NCBI GenBank assembly: GCA_963792445.1
Contig: CAWBWO010000014.1
Coordinates: 328,451-392,450 of the forward strand
Direction: 5' to 3'
DNA length: 64,000 nucleotides
Source of the DNA: Rummeliibacillus sp963792445
GTDB lineage: Bacteria; Bacillota; Bacilli; Bacillales_A; Planococcaceae
In this document: one piece after another, positions 20,303 through 28,308 of the stretch
Position numbering within the stretch: the first letter of the stretch is position 1
How the letters are laid out: every line of letters begins with the position of its first letter
Translations under genes and position numbers: made by a program
The notes under the pieces: generated by a model
The model's database searches: none
Seen by the model: only the letters and a program-made list of their open reading frames with translations
What the model was told of the DNA's origin: nothing

Positions 20303-21331
20303 TTAGGTGAAGTATTCCAATTTTGCGTTTGGAAAGAATTCCTCCATATAGCTATAAAGATGACTTTTAATATCCTCTTCTTCTTCTTTTTGATAAATGT
20401 ATTTTCCAATACCGTATTTTCCCCATTTATATCTTCGTTTTTCCTCATCTAATTCCAATTTTGTCATCGGATAGTTTTTCTCAATAACTCTTTTTGCGGG
20501 CTTTGTAAAACGATGCTGAATAAATTCAAAGGTAATATCATCTCTTACATCAATTGGAAGTTCAGCATCAAGGCGTTCAAACATATGATGATACCCTTCC
20601 TGCCAACCTTCATGTAGATAGATTGGGGCAACAATAAACCCAAGGGGATAGCCGGCTCTTGCTACTTTTCCTGCTGCTTCGATTCGTTGAGCTAGGGGAG
20701 AAGTGCCTGGCTCAAAATTTTTAATGATATAGTCTGCATTTATACTAAAGCGGAATCTTGTTTTTCCGTTATGCTTCGCATCGAGTAAGTGGTCTACATG
20801 ATGGAATTTCGTAACAAATCTCAACTTTCCATAGTCAGATTGCCCAAAATGCTCAATTGCTCGCTTTAACGTATGAGTTAAGTGATCAATCCCCACGATA
20901 TCAGATGTACAAGCAGCTTCAAATCTTGTTATTTCTGGTACGCGTTCTGCAATATATTTGTCAGCAGCATCTAGAATATCATCAACATTTACATAAGTAC
21001 GGATATATGGTTTACTGCCCATTGTTGTTTGTAAATAGCAGTAATGGCAATGTCCCATACAACCTGTTGCAAAGGGAATCGCATATTCAGCAGATGGTTT
21101 TGAAGTATCGAACTTTAGTGTTTTTCTAATCCCAACGACTAATGTAGATTTCGCTACTCGATATTTTTGAAAGTCATTTTCGCCTGGAAGATTTCTTACT
21201 TGATTATGAGAAGTGGTATATCTGATTTCGAGATCTAACTTTTTGAATTTGTCATATAGTTCTTTTCCTAATGGATAATCTAAAGCTTTTGGTTCGAAAT
21301 ACACAAGCTTTGGCATAAAAGGCTTATTCAT
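20303..21331 (-). CDS. splB: Spore photoproduct lyase
   Basis: SplB is a radical-SAM enzyme that reverts the spore photoproduct (5-thyminyl-5,6-dihydrothymine) during germination. The 342-aa protein has the iron-sulphur motif C91-x3-C95-x2-C98 (CMGHCHYC) and the conserved C141 (AACTSD) that returns a hydrogen atom to the substrate; these match the known B. subtilis enzyme layout. It follows splA with a one-base overlap on the minus strand. Expression is expected late in sporulation. Confidence 0.97.
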   Translation of the reverse strand: MNKPFMPKLVYFEPKALDYPLGKELYDKFKKLDLEIRYTTSHNQVRNLPGENDFQKYRVAKSTLVVGIRKTLKFDTSKPSAEYAIPFATGCMGHCHYCYLQTTMGSKPYIRTYVNVDDILDAADKYIAERVPEITRFEAACTSDIVGIDHLTHTLKRAIEHFGQSDYGKLRFVTKFHHVDHLLDAKHNGKTRFRFSINADYIIKNFEPGTSPLAQRIEAAGKVARAGYPLGFIVAPIYLHEGWQEGYHHMFERLDAELPIDVRDDITFEFIQHRFTKPAKRVIEKNYPMTKLELDEEKRRYKWGKYGIGKYIYQKEEEEDIKSHLYSYMEEFFPNAKLEYFT

Positions 21332-21591
21332 CAGGAAAACCTCTGTGGAGAATTGCCATAATAATAATTGTAGGCTTGATTTGCTTCTTCTTCCGTGGTG
21401 TATACGGCCATTTCTTCTGTTAAGGGATAGTAATTTTCGTAAAGAAATACGGCTAACTCACTATCGTTTTCAGGGTTCTTTACAACTGCTGCTGACTGTA
21501 TATTTGCAACGTCTTGAGTGTGAGGATTTCTGTAAAAAACATATACAATGTCTCCGGCATTATACATTTGATTTTCGCTAAATTGTTCCAT
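21331..21591 (-). CDS. splA: SplA, regulator of spore photoproduct lyase
   Basis: The 86-aa product contains MYNAGDIVYVFYRNPHTQDVANIQ and ends in a Tyr-rich helix (EEANQAYNYYYG), as in SplA, a negative regulator of spl expression with TRAP-like features. ATG 21591 is five bases after AGGTGA; an in-frame GTG three codons earlier overlaps that site. Upstream on the minus strand a CATAATA (21689-21683) could be a sigma-G -10 region, but its -35 partner is 15 bases away, shorter than usual, so I treat this as only possible. Confidence 0.93.
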   Translation of the reverse strand: MEQFSENQMYNAGDIVYVFYRNPHTQDVANIQSAAVVKNPENDSELAVFLYENYYPLTEEMAVYTTEEEANQAYNYYYGNSPQRFS

Positions 21592-21710
21592 TTTTATCAC
21601 CTATTCTTTTTCATTAAATAATCTTAGAAATTACGCTTTACGATTAAAGTTTTACCTTTAATATCTGAAAGTATGTTTTCTTTATTATGGAAAAGGGAAC
21701 AATACATACA

Positions 21711-21748
21711 CCTCATAATTTTGACAGTATAATTTCGTCTTTATGAGG
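21711..21748 (+). promoter_or_regulatory. Inverted repeat around a promoter-like sequence
   Basis: CCTCATAA (21711-21718) and TTATGAGG (21741-21748) flank TTGACAGTATAAT. The arms could be an operator for the gene at 21788. The -35/-10 spacing is not clear. Confidence 0.4.
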
Positions 21749-21787
21749 AAAGTTAAGTTAGATATAAATTAATAAAGGAGTGGAATC

Positions 21788-22213
21788 ATGAGCAATCAAG
21801 ATGAGTTAAAAGAAAAAGTAATTAAAATAATCTCTGAGCACAAAAAGGGAGTACTTTCATCAGTTGAAAATAACAAGCCGCATGCACGATATATGACATT
21901 TTATAGTGAAGATTTAACTTTGTATTCACCAACAAAATTAGATACGGAAAAAATTGATGAAATCGAAAAAAATCCGTCCGTTTCCGTATTATTAGGGTAT
22001 GAAGATAAAGGTCAAAGCGATGCATATGTTGCAATTTCTGGAACAGCCACTATTAATAAATCTCAGGATTTGAAAGAGAAATACTGGGAAGAATCATTTA
22101 AACAATGGTTCGACGGTCCTGAAGATTCAAATTTTGTATTTCTTCAGATTCAACCAGAAATTGTGCGTATATTAAACATTAACGGTGAACCATCGGAAGA
22201 ACTCACTCTGTAA
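21788..22213 (+). CDS. ydaG: Pyridoxamine 5'-phosphate oxidase-like general stress protein
   Basis: The 141-aa protein has the split-barrel flavin-binding fold of the general stress protein 26 family: KGVLSSVENNKPHARYMTFYSEDLTLYSPT (strand pair), a KLDTEKIDEIEKNPSVSVLLGYE segment, and a C-terminal IQPEIVRILN strand. The closest layout I know is B. subtilis YdaG, controlled by sigma-B. No clear sigma-B promoter is visible here. Function is not known; the fold often binds FMN or F420. Confidence 0.85.
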   Translation: MSNQDELKEKVIKIISEHKKGVLSSVENNKPHARYMTFYSEDLTLYSPTKLDTEKIDEIEKNPSVSVLLGYEDKGQSDAYVAISGTATINKSQDLKEKYWEESFKQWFDGPEDSNFVFLQIQPEIVRILNINGEPSEELTL

Positions 22214-22241
22214 AAATAAGTATACTCTCCATTAAATACAG

Positions 22242-22281
22242 TGGCTCCTTCTTTCAAATTAGATGAATAAGGGGCCTTTTT
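22242..22281 (+). terminator. Terminator after ydaG
   Basis: Stem GGCTCCTT/AAGGGGCC with one G-T pair and a long loop, followed by TTTTTT. Confidence 0.65.
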
Positions 22282-22286
22282 TAATT

Positions 22287-23240
22287 TCACAATTCCACTG
22301 TTGAGCTTGAAATGCGTTTTATACCACGAATAGAAGTCAATTCTTCTATTAACTTTTGCATGGCAAGATTCTTTTGTTTAGCTTCGATCATTACGTCAAA
22401 GTCTCGATTCTGTTCCTTGGCCATTTTTATGAAAGGAAGAACAAACTCCAAAGATACAAAATCTGCATGGGAACGAAATGCTTTTTCAGATTTTGGAGAG
22501 GATAGGTGCACTTTTGGTACAGTATGAAAAGTATCCCAAGTGTCGAAAATCCGTTCTAAATAATGTGCAAGGTTCACTTCGCCTTTATTTGCCATATAGT
22601 GATGATAATCTAGAATCATCGGTACATTTTCTTTTTCACAAGTTATGAGTGTTTCTTCAACATTGTAGGTCTTATCATCATTTTCAAGTGTCATCTGTTT
22701 TTTTATTTCAAGAGGTAATTTTTTTATGTTTTTATGAAATCGCTCTAGCGTTGTACTTTTATCTCCGTAAGCTCCACCAATATGAATATTAATAATACCT
22801 TTATCTAATGCATTCATTGATCCAAGCATTTTATAATGATATTCCATATCTTTTATGGCATTTAATGTTACCTCTTCCCGAGGACTTGTAAAGAGTGTAA
22901 ATTGATTTGGATGAAAGCTTGGAGCAAGTTTAAATTGGTGGATCAGTTCTCCAATTTCATCCCATTCTTTTTTGAATGGCGTAATAAAATCCCACATGAC
23001 TTCAGGGTGAGTGGCTAACGGAACAAGGCTACTCGAAAATCTGTATAATTCTATTTCATGTGCTATGTTATAATGCAAAATTCTTTTTGTGTGTTGTAAA
23101 TTTTGTGCTGTAATCTTAATTAGTTGATCCATTCTCTCATCCTTTGGAAGAGCTGAATATCGAGCAAATGTTAGAGTCTTAGAAGGGCTTGAATCCCATA
23201 GTCCTAAAGCATTCGCCACATAGCCAAAACGAATTTTCAT
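22287..23240 (-). CDS. uvsE: UV DNA damage endonuclease UvsE/UVDE
   Basis: This TIM-barrel metal enzyme nicks DNA 5' of cyclobutane dimers and 6-4 photoproducts, starting an excision path apart from UvrABC. The 317-aa protein starts MKIRFGYVANAL and has the family blocks LAPSFHPNQFTLFTSP, INIHIGGAYGDKSTTLERF, LENDDKTYNVEETL (Glu and Asp metal ligands), MILDYHHYMAN and VHLSSPK. B. subtilis has a homologue (YwjD) made in sporulation. It sits 950 bases from splB, which repairs UV damage by a different reaction. Confidence 0.95.
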   Translation of the reverse strand: MKIRFGYVANALGLWDSSPSKTLTFARYSALPKDERMDQLIKITAQNLQHTKRILHYNIAHEIELYRFSSSLVPLATHPEVMWDFITPFKKEWDEIGELIHQFKLAPSFHPNQFTLFTSPREEVTLNAIKDMEYHYKMLGSMNALDKGIINIHIGGAYGDKSTTLERFHKNIKKLPLEIKKQMTLENDDKTYNVEETLITCEKENVPMILDYHHYMANKGEVNLAHYLERIFDTWDTFHTVPKVHLSSPKSEKAFRSHADFVSLEFVLPFIKMAKEQNRDFDVMIEAKQKNLAMQKLIEELTSIRGIKRISSSTVEL

Positions 23241-23290
23241 CTATAATTGAACTCCTTGTTAATGATTACTAAATCAACAAATTATTTAAA

Positions 23291-23332
23291 AAACCCCGAA
23301 TAGTTCACTATTAAGTGATTTACATTCGGGGT
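23291..23332 (-). terminator. Terminator after the DUF3243 gene
   Basis: On the minus strand the stem CCCCGAAT/ATTCGGGG, with an inner TCACT/AGTGA pair, is followed by TTTTTT, just beyond the DUF3243 stop codon. Confidence 0.8.
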
Positions 23333-23345
23333 CTCAGTTCATCTT

Positions 23346-23603
23346 TTACTGTAAATTCTTACTTTGAACTAATTTAATGACGCAATTCGCTAATGACTCT
23401 TTTTCGTTTTCAGAAGCAACGCCCCACAAATCAGAAAGTACACGTTGTTGTTCATTTTTTGGATCAACATTCGATGCTAAATACTCTCCGATTTGTACTG
23501 CTGCCTGTTTAATCACATTATTAGGCATTCCAGCGTCTTCAGCTTTATCAACGTTTTGTCCTAAAAAAGATGTCCATTGTTGCCAGTTTTCTAAGATAGG
23601 CAT
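23346..23603 (-). CDS. DUF3243 family protein (YmfJ-like)
   Basis: The 85-aa product (VLENW-type start: ILENWQQWTSFLGQNVDKAEDAGM; then IGEYLASNVDPKNEQQRVLSDLWGVA) matches the DUF3243/YmfJ family by pattern. It is mostly helical and soluble. Function unknown. GGAGGG precedes the ATG on the minus strand. Single-gene unit with a terminator. Confidence 0.85.
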   Translation of the reverse strand: MPILENWQQWTSFLGQNVDKAEDAGMPNNVIKQAAVQIGEYLASNVDPKNEQQRVLSDLWGVASENEKESLANCVIKLVQSKNLQ

Positions 23604-23679
23604 CTTAATCCCTCCTTTATAAATTAAGTATGTGTATTATTTAAAACTTTATGTACCATGTACCAAAATAAATTAAATG

Positions 23680-23722
23680 AAAAAACCGATACACCTTTTA
23701 TAAAAAGGTATCTCGGTTTTTG
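23680..23722 (-). terminator. Terminator after the YugN-like gene
   Basis: Stem AAAACCGAGATACC with GGTGTATCGGTTTT around a short AT loop, followed by T on the minus strand; the mirror T-run suggests it works both ways. Confidence 0.75.
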
Positions 23723-23732
23723 GCAGGAACTC

Positions 23733-24161
23733 CTATGAAACTAATTCTTCATCAAGTGAACTTAACATTTGTTCAATTTTCTCTTCTCCAGCTTTAACCC
23801 ATCTACTTTTGTCTCTAATATGTCCGTCTTTATCTAGAGGTTCTTGGAATTGGCTAAGACCAGCTGTAACTGTTAATAGCGAGTTTTCATCATAATCTAA
23901 TCCGATATTGACTACATGCTTGATAACAAATGGTCTTCCAAACTGAATATATGCAGAGCGGTGATCTAATTCTCCGTCAATCACTCTAAAAGGCATTCTG
24001 AGATAAATGGTTTCTCCGTCTTGACGATAAAGAATGGAGTCAAATTTTCCTTCATGGTATTCAAAGTTTGAGCAGAAACTGCATCCATAAGACTGAAATA
24101 CTTCGCGAATGTAACCAAATGTAGCCTTTTTGCCTTCTAATTTTGATTCAAATTGTATCAT
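23733..24161 (-). CDS. YugN-like family protein
   Basis: The 142-aa soluble protein reads MIQFESKLEGKKATFGYIREVFQSYG... YLRMPFRVIDGELD ... VIKHVVNIGLDYDE. The layout resembles B. subtilis YugN, a protein of unknown function found in many Bacillales; this assignment is from pattern memory. Two Cys (CSFCSN) lie close together at about residue 27. Single minus-strand gene. Confidence 0.65.
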   Translation of the reverse strand: MIQFESKLEGKKATFGYIREVFQSYGCSFCSNFEYHEGKFDSILYRQDGETIYLRMPFRVIDGELDHRSAYIQFGRPFVIKHVVNIGLDYDENSLLTVTAGLSQFQEPLDKDGHIRDKSRWVKAGEEKIEQMLSSLDEELVS

Positions 24162-24248
24162 GAATAATCACCTCTGTTTGTATTTACTGTTACTATTCTT
24201 AACAAAAAAGGCGGATATCAATACTTAAATTTTCAATTACATGCTAAA

Positions 24249-24917
24249 TTATATTTTCTGAACAAACATACCATCACCTTCTAGCCATTCTGCCAGGAAG
24301 ACTTCCTTATATTTAGAAATATTATGTGATGCGAGTTGTTTTTTTAGCCAAATTTCGTCAAAGCCTATATCTTGTAGCTCGTCTTTTAAAACTTTACCAT
24401 CGCGAATTAGGGTGACAGGTACGTATACAGGTTTTTTAGGAAAATTAAAATCTTGTTGGGTTGTATTTTGATATTGAGTCTTCTTTAAAATACTAAGCGA
24501 ACCGTTCGACTCTAAATAACAATAGGCAACTTCACGAACAGAGAAAGTCTGATTTTGTCGCAGCATACTTTGTAATTGGTTAATGTTCATACGACATTTC
24601 TTTAATTCATTTCGATTGACCTTGCCATTTTCAATGAGGGCACTTGGTTTGCCTAATACAAAACCACGAAAAGCTAGAAACTTTCTTTCAAGAAATTCTA
24701 CGATAAATAATAATAATCCCCATAGGCATATGGAGTAAATAATCTCTAATATAGTAACATGCTCTTCATAAACGCCATTTCCAAGCAATTCGCCAATTAC
24801 AATGGACCCTATAAATGTAAAGGGTGTAATTTGATTTATAATTTTTCTACCTACAAATGAAATAACAAAAAATAATATGATAAAGCCTGCCATAAGTTTA
24901 ATGGTCAAATAAATCAT
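24249..24917 (-). CDS. DUF421 / YetF-family membrane protein
   Basis: The 222-aa protein begins with three membrane helices (residues about 5-25, 33-50, 57-77), including ISFVGRKIINQITPFTFIGSIVIGELLGN. It continues as a cytoplasmic YetF domain (GKPSALIENGKVNRNELKKCRMNINQLQSMLRQ). B. subtilis has several such proteins (YetF, YrbG, YkjA, YdfS); some have been linked to spores. No function is proven. The ribosome site (AAGGGG) is 11 bases from the ATG, a little far. Confidence 0.87.
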   Translation of the reverse strand: MIYLTIKLMAGFIILFFVISFVGRKIINQITPFTFIGSIVIGELLGNGVYEEHVTILEIIYSICLWGLLLFIVEFLERKFLAFRGFVLGKPSALIENGKVNRNELKKCRMNINQLQSMLRQNQTFSVREVAYCYLESNGSLSILKKTQYQNTTQQDFNFPKKPVYVPVTLIRDGKVLKDELQDIGFDEIWLKKQLASHNISKYKEVFLAEWLEGDGMFVQKI

Positions 24918-25097
24918 AATTATGTAAAATCCCCTTATCTAAAATATATAGTTAAACACATCTATTTCCATTTAATAATTACTTCATTCGTCCTAATTAA
25001 TCTGAAAACTAAATTAAATTATATGATGTATTTCAAATATATGTTATGATTGGGTAAATTAAAGTAGCTTACATATTTTACAAAAGGAGTGGGGAAA

Positions 25098-25598
25098 ATG
25101 ATGAGAGGGAATGTTCAAAACAAAAGAGTGGAGATTTCAGAAGATGAAGCGAAGCATTTTTTGAAGATGGCTAAAGTAGCGCATGTAGCAACAGTGGACG
25201 AGGATGGCTTTCCTTATGTAATTCCACTTGTGTACATCTATGAAGATGATAAAGTATATTTACATATCGGGAATATTCGTGAAAGTCACTTCTTTGAGAA
25301 TATTAAGAAGAACCCTAAGATTTGTATTGAAGTAAGTGAAATGGGAGACTTACATCCTGGCAAAAAGTATGCTTGCCAATCAGCTCTTGTCTATACAAGT
25401 GTTGTCCTATTTGGGAACATCAGCCGCATAGAAGAGGATGAGAAAAAAGCTTGGTTCTTTGATCATTTACTCGAAAAATACGGAAATCCTGAGTGGACAT
25501 TTGAAAGACAAGGATATCCAATCCTACCTAAAATCGAGTTGTTTAAAGTGGAAATTGATAAAATGACTGGGAAATTAAATGAAGGTTTAGTGCATTAA
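25098..25598 (+). CDS. Pyridoxamine 5'-phosphate oxidase family flavin-binding protein
   Basis: The 166-aa protein has the split-barrel fold seen in flavin-nucleotide-binding proteins: HVATVDEDGFPYVIPLVYIYEDDKVYLHI, then HFFENIKKNPKICIEVSEMGD, and a conserved VVLFGNISRIEEDEKKAWFFDHLLEKYG helix. ATG 25098 follows AAAGGAG by seven bases; a GTG nine bases earlier lies too close to the ribosome site. Substrate unknown. It converges with the cotJ operon. Confidence 0.83.
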   Translation: MMRGNVQNKRVEISEDEAKHFLKMAKVAHVATVDEDGFPYVIPLVYIYEDDKVYLHIGNIRESHFFENIKKNPKICIEVSEMGDLHPGKKYACQSALVYTSVVLFGNISRIEEDEKKAWFFDHLLEKYGNPEWTFERQGYPILPKIELFKVEIDKMTGKLNEGLVH

Positions 25599-25645
25599 AA
25601 AAAGGCGTTGGTTACACGATAATTGTATCGGTAACTGACGCCTTG
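25599..25645. terminator. Shared terminator of the flavin-binding gene and cotJC
   Basis: Stem AAGGCGT/ACGCCTT with inner GGTTAC/GTAACT-type pairing. The seven-A run on the plus strand is a T tail for the minus-strand cotJ operon. Confidence 0.8.
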
Positions 25646-25653
25646 TCGTTTGA

Positions 25654-26223
25654 TTAAAAGAATTTTTTTCGATCGCGTTCTTCTTTCAAAATTTCGACAG
25701 CTTCTCTAAAACGGAGTGAATGGATTACTTCTCTTTCACGAAGATATTTTAATCCATCGTTTAAATCGGGATCATCAGATACATCAATAATCCACTGATA
25801 AGTTGCACGTGCTTTTTCTTCTGCCGCAATGTCTTCATATAAGTCTGCAATAGGGTCACCTTTTGCTTGAATGTATTGTGTTGTAAAAGGAACACCTGAA
25901 GCATTGTTATAGAAAAGTGCGCCATCATGGCCAACATAATGATCTCCAAGACCAGCAGCTTTTAATTGTTCTGGAGTGGCATCCTTCGTCAGTTTATAAA
26001 TCATTGTAGCAATCATTTCAAGATGGGCGAATTCTTCCGTTCCGATATCATTCAAAAGGCCGATTACTTTATCTGGTATTGTATAACGCTGATTTAAGTA
26101 TCTGAGGGCAGCTGCTAATTCACCATCGGCCCCACCGTATTGTTCCACCAAAAATTTGGCTAATCGAGGATTACACTCACTAACCCTTACTGGGTATTGA
26201 AGTTTCTTTTCGTAATACCACAT
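25654..26223 (-). CDS. cotJC: Spore coat protein CotJC, manganese-catalase fold
   Basis: The 189-aa product has the dinuclear-manganese catalase fold: EQYGGADGELAAALRYLNQRY, DIGTEEFAHLEMIATMIY (metal-binding E-x2-H) and EDIAAEEKARATYQWI ... EREVIHSLRFREA (second E and E-x2-H set). CotJC is a coat-associated protein of Bacillus spores. Last gene of cotJA-cotJB-cotJC on the minus strand, 44 bases after cotJB. Confidence 0.95.
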   Translation of the reverse strand: MWYYEKKLQYPVRVSECNPRLAKFLVEQYGGADGELAAALRYLNQRYTIPDKVIGLLNDIGTEEFAHLEMIATMIYKLTKDATPEQLKAAGLGDHYVGHDGALFYNNASGVPFTTQYIQAKGDPIADLYEDIAAEEKARATYQWIIDVSDDPDLNDGLKYLREREVIHSLRFREAVEILKEERDRKKFF

Positions 26224-26267
26224 TCACAGTTTCCTCCCATCACTCATTCACATGTATAAATCAGCTT

Positions 26268-26531
26268 TTATACTTGCCAAGGCCAAGGTGTATTTCCCCA
26301 GTCCCACGGATAATTAGAAAAACTTTTGCCAAAATGCATAAGAGGCCCGAAGCATTTTTCAAATTCAATTTTCATTTCCATACTTTTCAGCGAAGCTTCG
26401 TTAAATTGTTGTATTGCCGCATAGTCATTCGGGTGAGTATTTAAGTAAAGGTTCAATTCAACGATGACAAAATCATTCGCTTGAATCTCTTCTAGCATTG
26501 TATAAAACTCAGGAGGCATTTTCTTAGTCAT
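26268..26531 (-). CDS. cotJB: Spore coat assembly protein CotJB
   Basis: The 87-aa protein has the family core ANDFVIVELNLYLNTHPNDYAAIQQFNE and a Trp/Pro-rich end (YPWDWGNTPWPWQV). It is needed with CotJA and CotJC for the CotJ coat complex. It starts three bases after the cotJA stop codon. Confidence 0.93.
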   Translation of the reverse strand: MTKKMPPEFYTMLEEIQANDFVIVELNLYLNTHPNDYAAIQQFNEASLKSMEMKIEFEKCFGPLMHFGKSFSNYPWDWGNTPWPWQV

Positions 26532-26534
26532 TTC

Positions 26535-26753
26535 TTAATTCCCCTTTTTTTGTGGATTAGGATAAGGGCTAAAAAGGTCCGGCCAAAGTGTTCCGCAGTG
26601 AAGTGCCTGTTTTGCAGTAGGATATTGTGGTAATCCAGGTGGTTGGAAGGGTATATAAAGTTGTGGTGGTGTTGAGAAACTTTTCACCCGTATAGGTTTA
26701 CAAGGATCAAATGGGCCGATATATGGCTCCCAATACTTAAATTGAGTAAACAT
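26535..26753 (-). CDS. cotJA: Spore coat associated protein CotJA
   Basis: The 72-aa product is rich in Pro, Tyr and Trp (YWEPYIGPFDPCKPI ... YIPFQPPGLPQYPTAKQAL ... GTLWPDLFSPYPNP), typical of CotJA. ATG 26753 sits eight bases after AAGGAGG; the longer frame from 26786 reads through the ribosome site. In B. subtilis the operon is made in the mother cell by sigma-E. I see no clear sigma-E -35/-10 pair, only a TATACATT at about 26797-26790 that resembles a -10. Confidence 0.92.
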   Translation of the reverse strand: MFTQFKYWEPYIGPFDPCKPIRVKSFSTPPQLYIPFQPPGLPQYPTAKQALHCGTLWPDLFSPYPNPQKKGN

Positions 26754-26884
26754 AAAAAACCTCCTTCTTTTTGATATTTGCATCATCCAATGTATATGAG
26801 TGAAACAATTTTTTCATTCGTTCTTTTTTACATAATTCGACTAATCACGGATAAAATAAAGGGAAATGTAGAAAGGATGGTTCG

Positions 26885-27016
26885 ATGGAAGATAACAAAT
26901 ATGCAGCACTAAATGATGAAAAGTTGAAAGAGTTAAAGAAGCTTGAAGAAAAATTTGGTTATACTTTGGTTGCTTACGAAACGAAGGGCCATAGTGGAAA
27001 TAGCGATAAATTATAG
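26885..27016 (+). CDS. Small protein of 43 aa, unknown function
   Basis: ATG 26885 opens a 43-codon frame (MEDNKYAALNDEKLKELKKL..., then KFGYTLVAYE). It has a clean helix-forming middle, AAAGGAT upstream and a terminator 12 bases after the stop codon, which together suggest a real gene. The pattern resembles short conserved Bacillales proteins, but I do not know a function. Confidence 0.6.
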   Translation: MEDNKYAALNDEKLKELKKLEEKFGYTLVAYETKGHSGNSDKL

Positions 27017-27027
27017 GGGATTTCTTC

Positions 27028-27070
27028 AAGGCTGTCCAAAAAACACTTAATTTTGGGTGGCCTTGCTTTA
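27028..27070 (+). terminator. Terminator after the 43-aa gene
   Basis: Stem AAGGCTGTCCAAAA with TTTTGGGTGGCCTT around AACACTTAA, then GCTTTATTCTT. Confidence 0.75.
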
Positions 27071-27093
27071 TTCTTGAGAGGTGCGTGATTCAT

Positions 27094-28257
27094 ATGTTAA
27101 AAGAATTTTATGTAGATTTACATATTCATATTGGCCGTACATGGAAAGGAAAGCCAGTAAAAATAACAGGTAGCAAAACATTAACACTCGAAAATATTTT
27201 ACACACAGCAACAATGAAAAAGGGCTTAGATATTGTTGGAATTATCGACTGCCATTCACCTGAAGTGTTAGATGAAATGGAGAATTTGATGGAGGAAAAT
27301 AAATTAGTAGAGCAAGATGGTGGTGGTCTACGTTACCAAGATACAACGCTTATACCGGGAGTAGAAATTGAAGTGAATGACGAACACTGTTTGGGCCCTT
27401 TGCATGTGCTTGCTTTTTTTAGAACATGGCAAAAAATGAAAGAATTTTCTACTTGGATGCAACAATATGTCACGAATATTCAATTGAGTACACAGAGAAT
27501 AGCTTGTGATGCAGTATCGTTACAGCATAAGGTTCATTCTTTAGGTGGATTATTTATACCAGCACATGTTTTCACACCTTTCAAAAGCGCTTATGGTAAA
27601 GGTGTGAAAAAGAGCCTTGCAGAAGTTTTTGATATGGATCAAATTGATGCCATTGAACTTGGACTTAGTTCGGATACAGATATGGTAAAGGGGATTAGTG
27701 AATTAGCGGGTTTCACATTTGTCACCAATTCAGATGCACATTCACTTGGTAAAATGGCGCGCGAATATCAAAAAATTCAAATGCTAGAACCTTCCTTTGA
27801 CGAACTTGGAAAAGCCTTAAGAGAAGAGGATGGTAGGGCAATTGTGGCAAATTACGGTCTTAATCCGCTGTTAGGGAAGTATCACGAAACAGCATGTGCT
27901 GATTGTGGCTTTCAAACAACGGAAATTCCTTGTCCAAATTGCGGGGGCAAGCATCTTATAAAAGGAGTAGCAAAACGGATTGAAGAATTAACGGATACAG
28001 ATCAATCGCTGCGTGAACGTCCACCCTATATTCATCAAGTTCCATTAGATTTCATCCCCGGAATTGGAAAGAAAACAATGGAAAAATTACTACTTAGCTT
28101 TGGAACAGAAATGTCCATTTTACATGAAGTGAAAGAAGAAGAATTAGAAAAAGTTGTACCAGAAAAAATAGCCAAATTAATTGATAAAGGAAGAAATGGC
28201 GAACTTACACTATCAAGCGGTGGTGGCGGTGCATACGGGAAAATCAAACAAGAATAA
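27094..28257 (+). CDS. Endonuclease Q family DNA repair enzyme
   Basis: EndoQ cuts DNA 5' of deaminated bases (uracil, hypoxanthine, xanthine) and abasic sites. The 387-aa protein has the expected order: a PHP metal-dependent domain (YVDLHIHIGRTW, IDCHSPE, GVEIEV, IPAHVF, TNSDAHSL), a zinc finger (C-x2-C ... C-x2-C: CADCGF...CPNCGG) and a helix-hairpin-helix (FIPGIGKKTMEKLL). It matches the TIGR00375-type family that includes B. subtilis YqxK; the B. pumilus enzyme has been characterised, from memory. ATG 27094 was chosen over GTG 27085, which touches the GAGAGGTG site. Confidence 0.88.
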   Translation: MLKEFYVDLHIHIGRTWKGKPVKITGSKTLTLENILHTATMKKGLDIVGIIDCHSPEVLDEMENLMEENKLVEQDGGGLRYQDTTLIPGVEIEVNDEHCLGPLHVLAFFRTWQKMKEFSTWMQQYVTNIQLSTQRIACDAVSLQHKVHSLGGLFIPAHVFTPFKSAYGKGVKKSLAEVFDMDQIDAIELGLSSDTDMVKGISELAGFTFVTNSDAHSLGKMAREYQKIQMLEPSFDELGKALREEDGRAIVANYGLNPLLGKYHETACADCGFQTTEIPCPNCGGKHLIKGVAKRIEELTDTDQSLRERPPYIHQVPLDFIPGIGKKTMEKLLLSFGTEMSILHEVKEEELEKVVPEKIAKLIDKGRNGELTLSSGGGGAYGKIKQE

Positions 28258-28296
28258 AAAAGGGGATTCCTAATTTTTTTAGGAATCCCTTTTTTA
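28255..28296. terminator. Bidirectional terminator between endoQ and nucleoside hydrolase genes
   Basis: Stem AAAAAGGGGATTCCTA/TAGGAATCCCTTTTT has T-runs on both strands and separates two convergent genes. Confidence 0.9.
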
Positions 28297-28308
28297 ACTT
28301 TTGAATCG

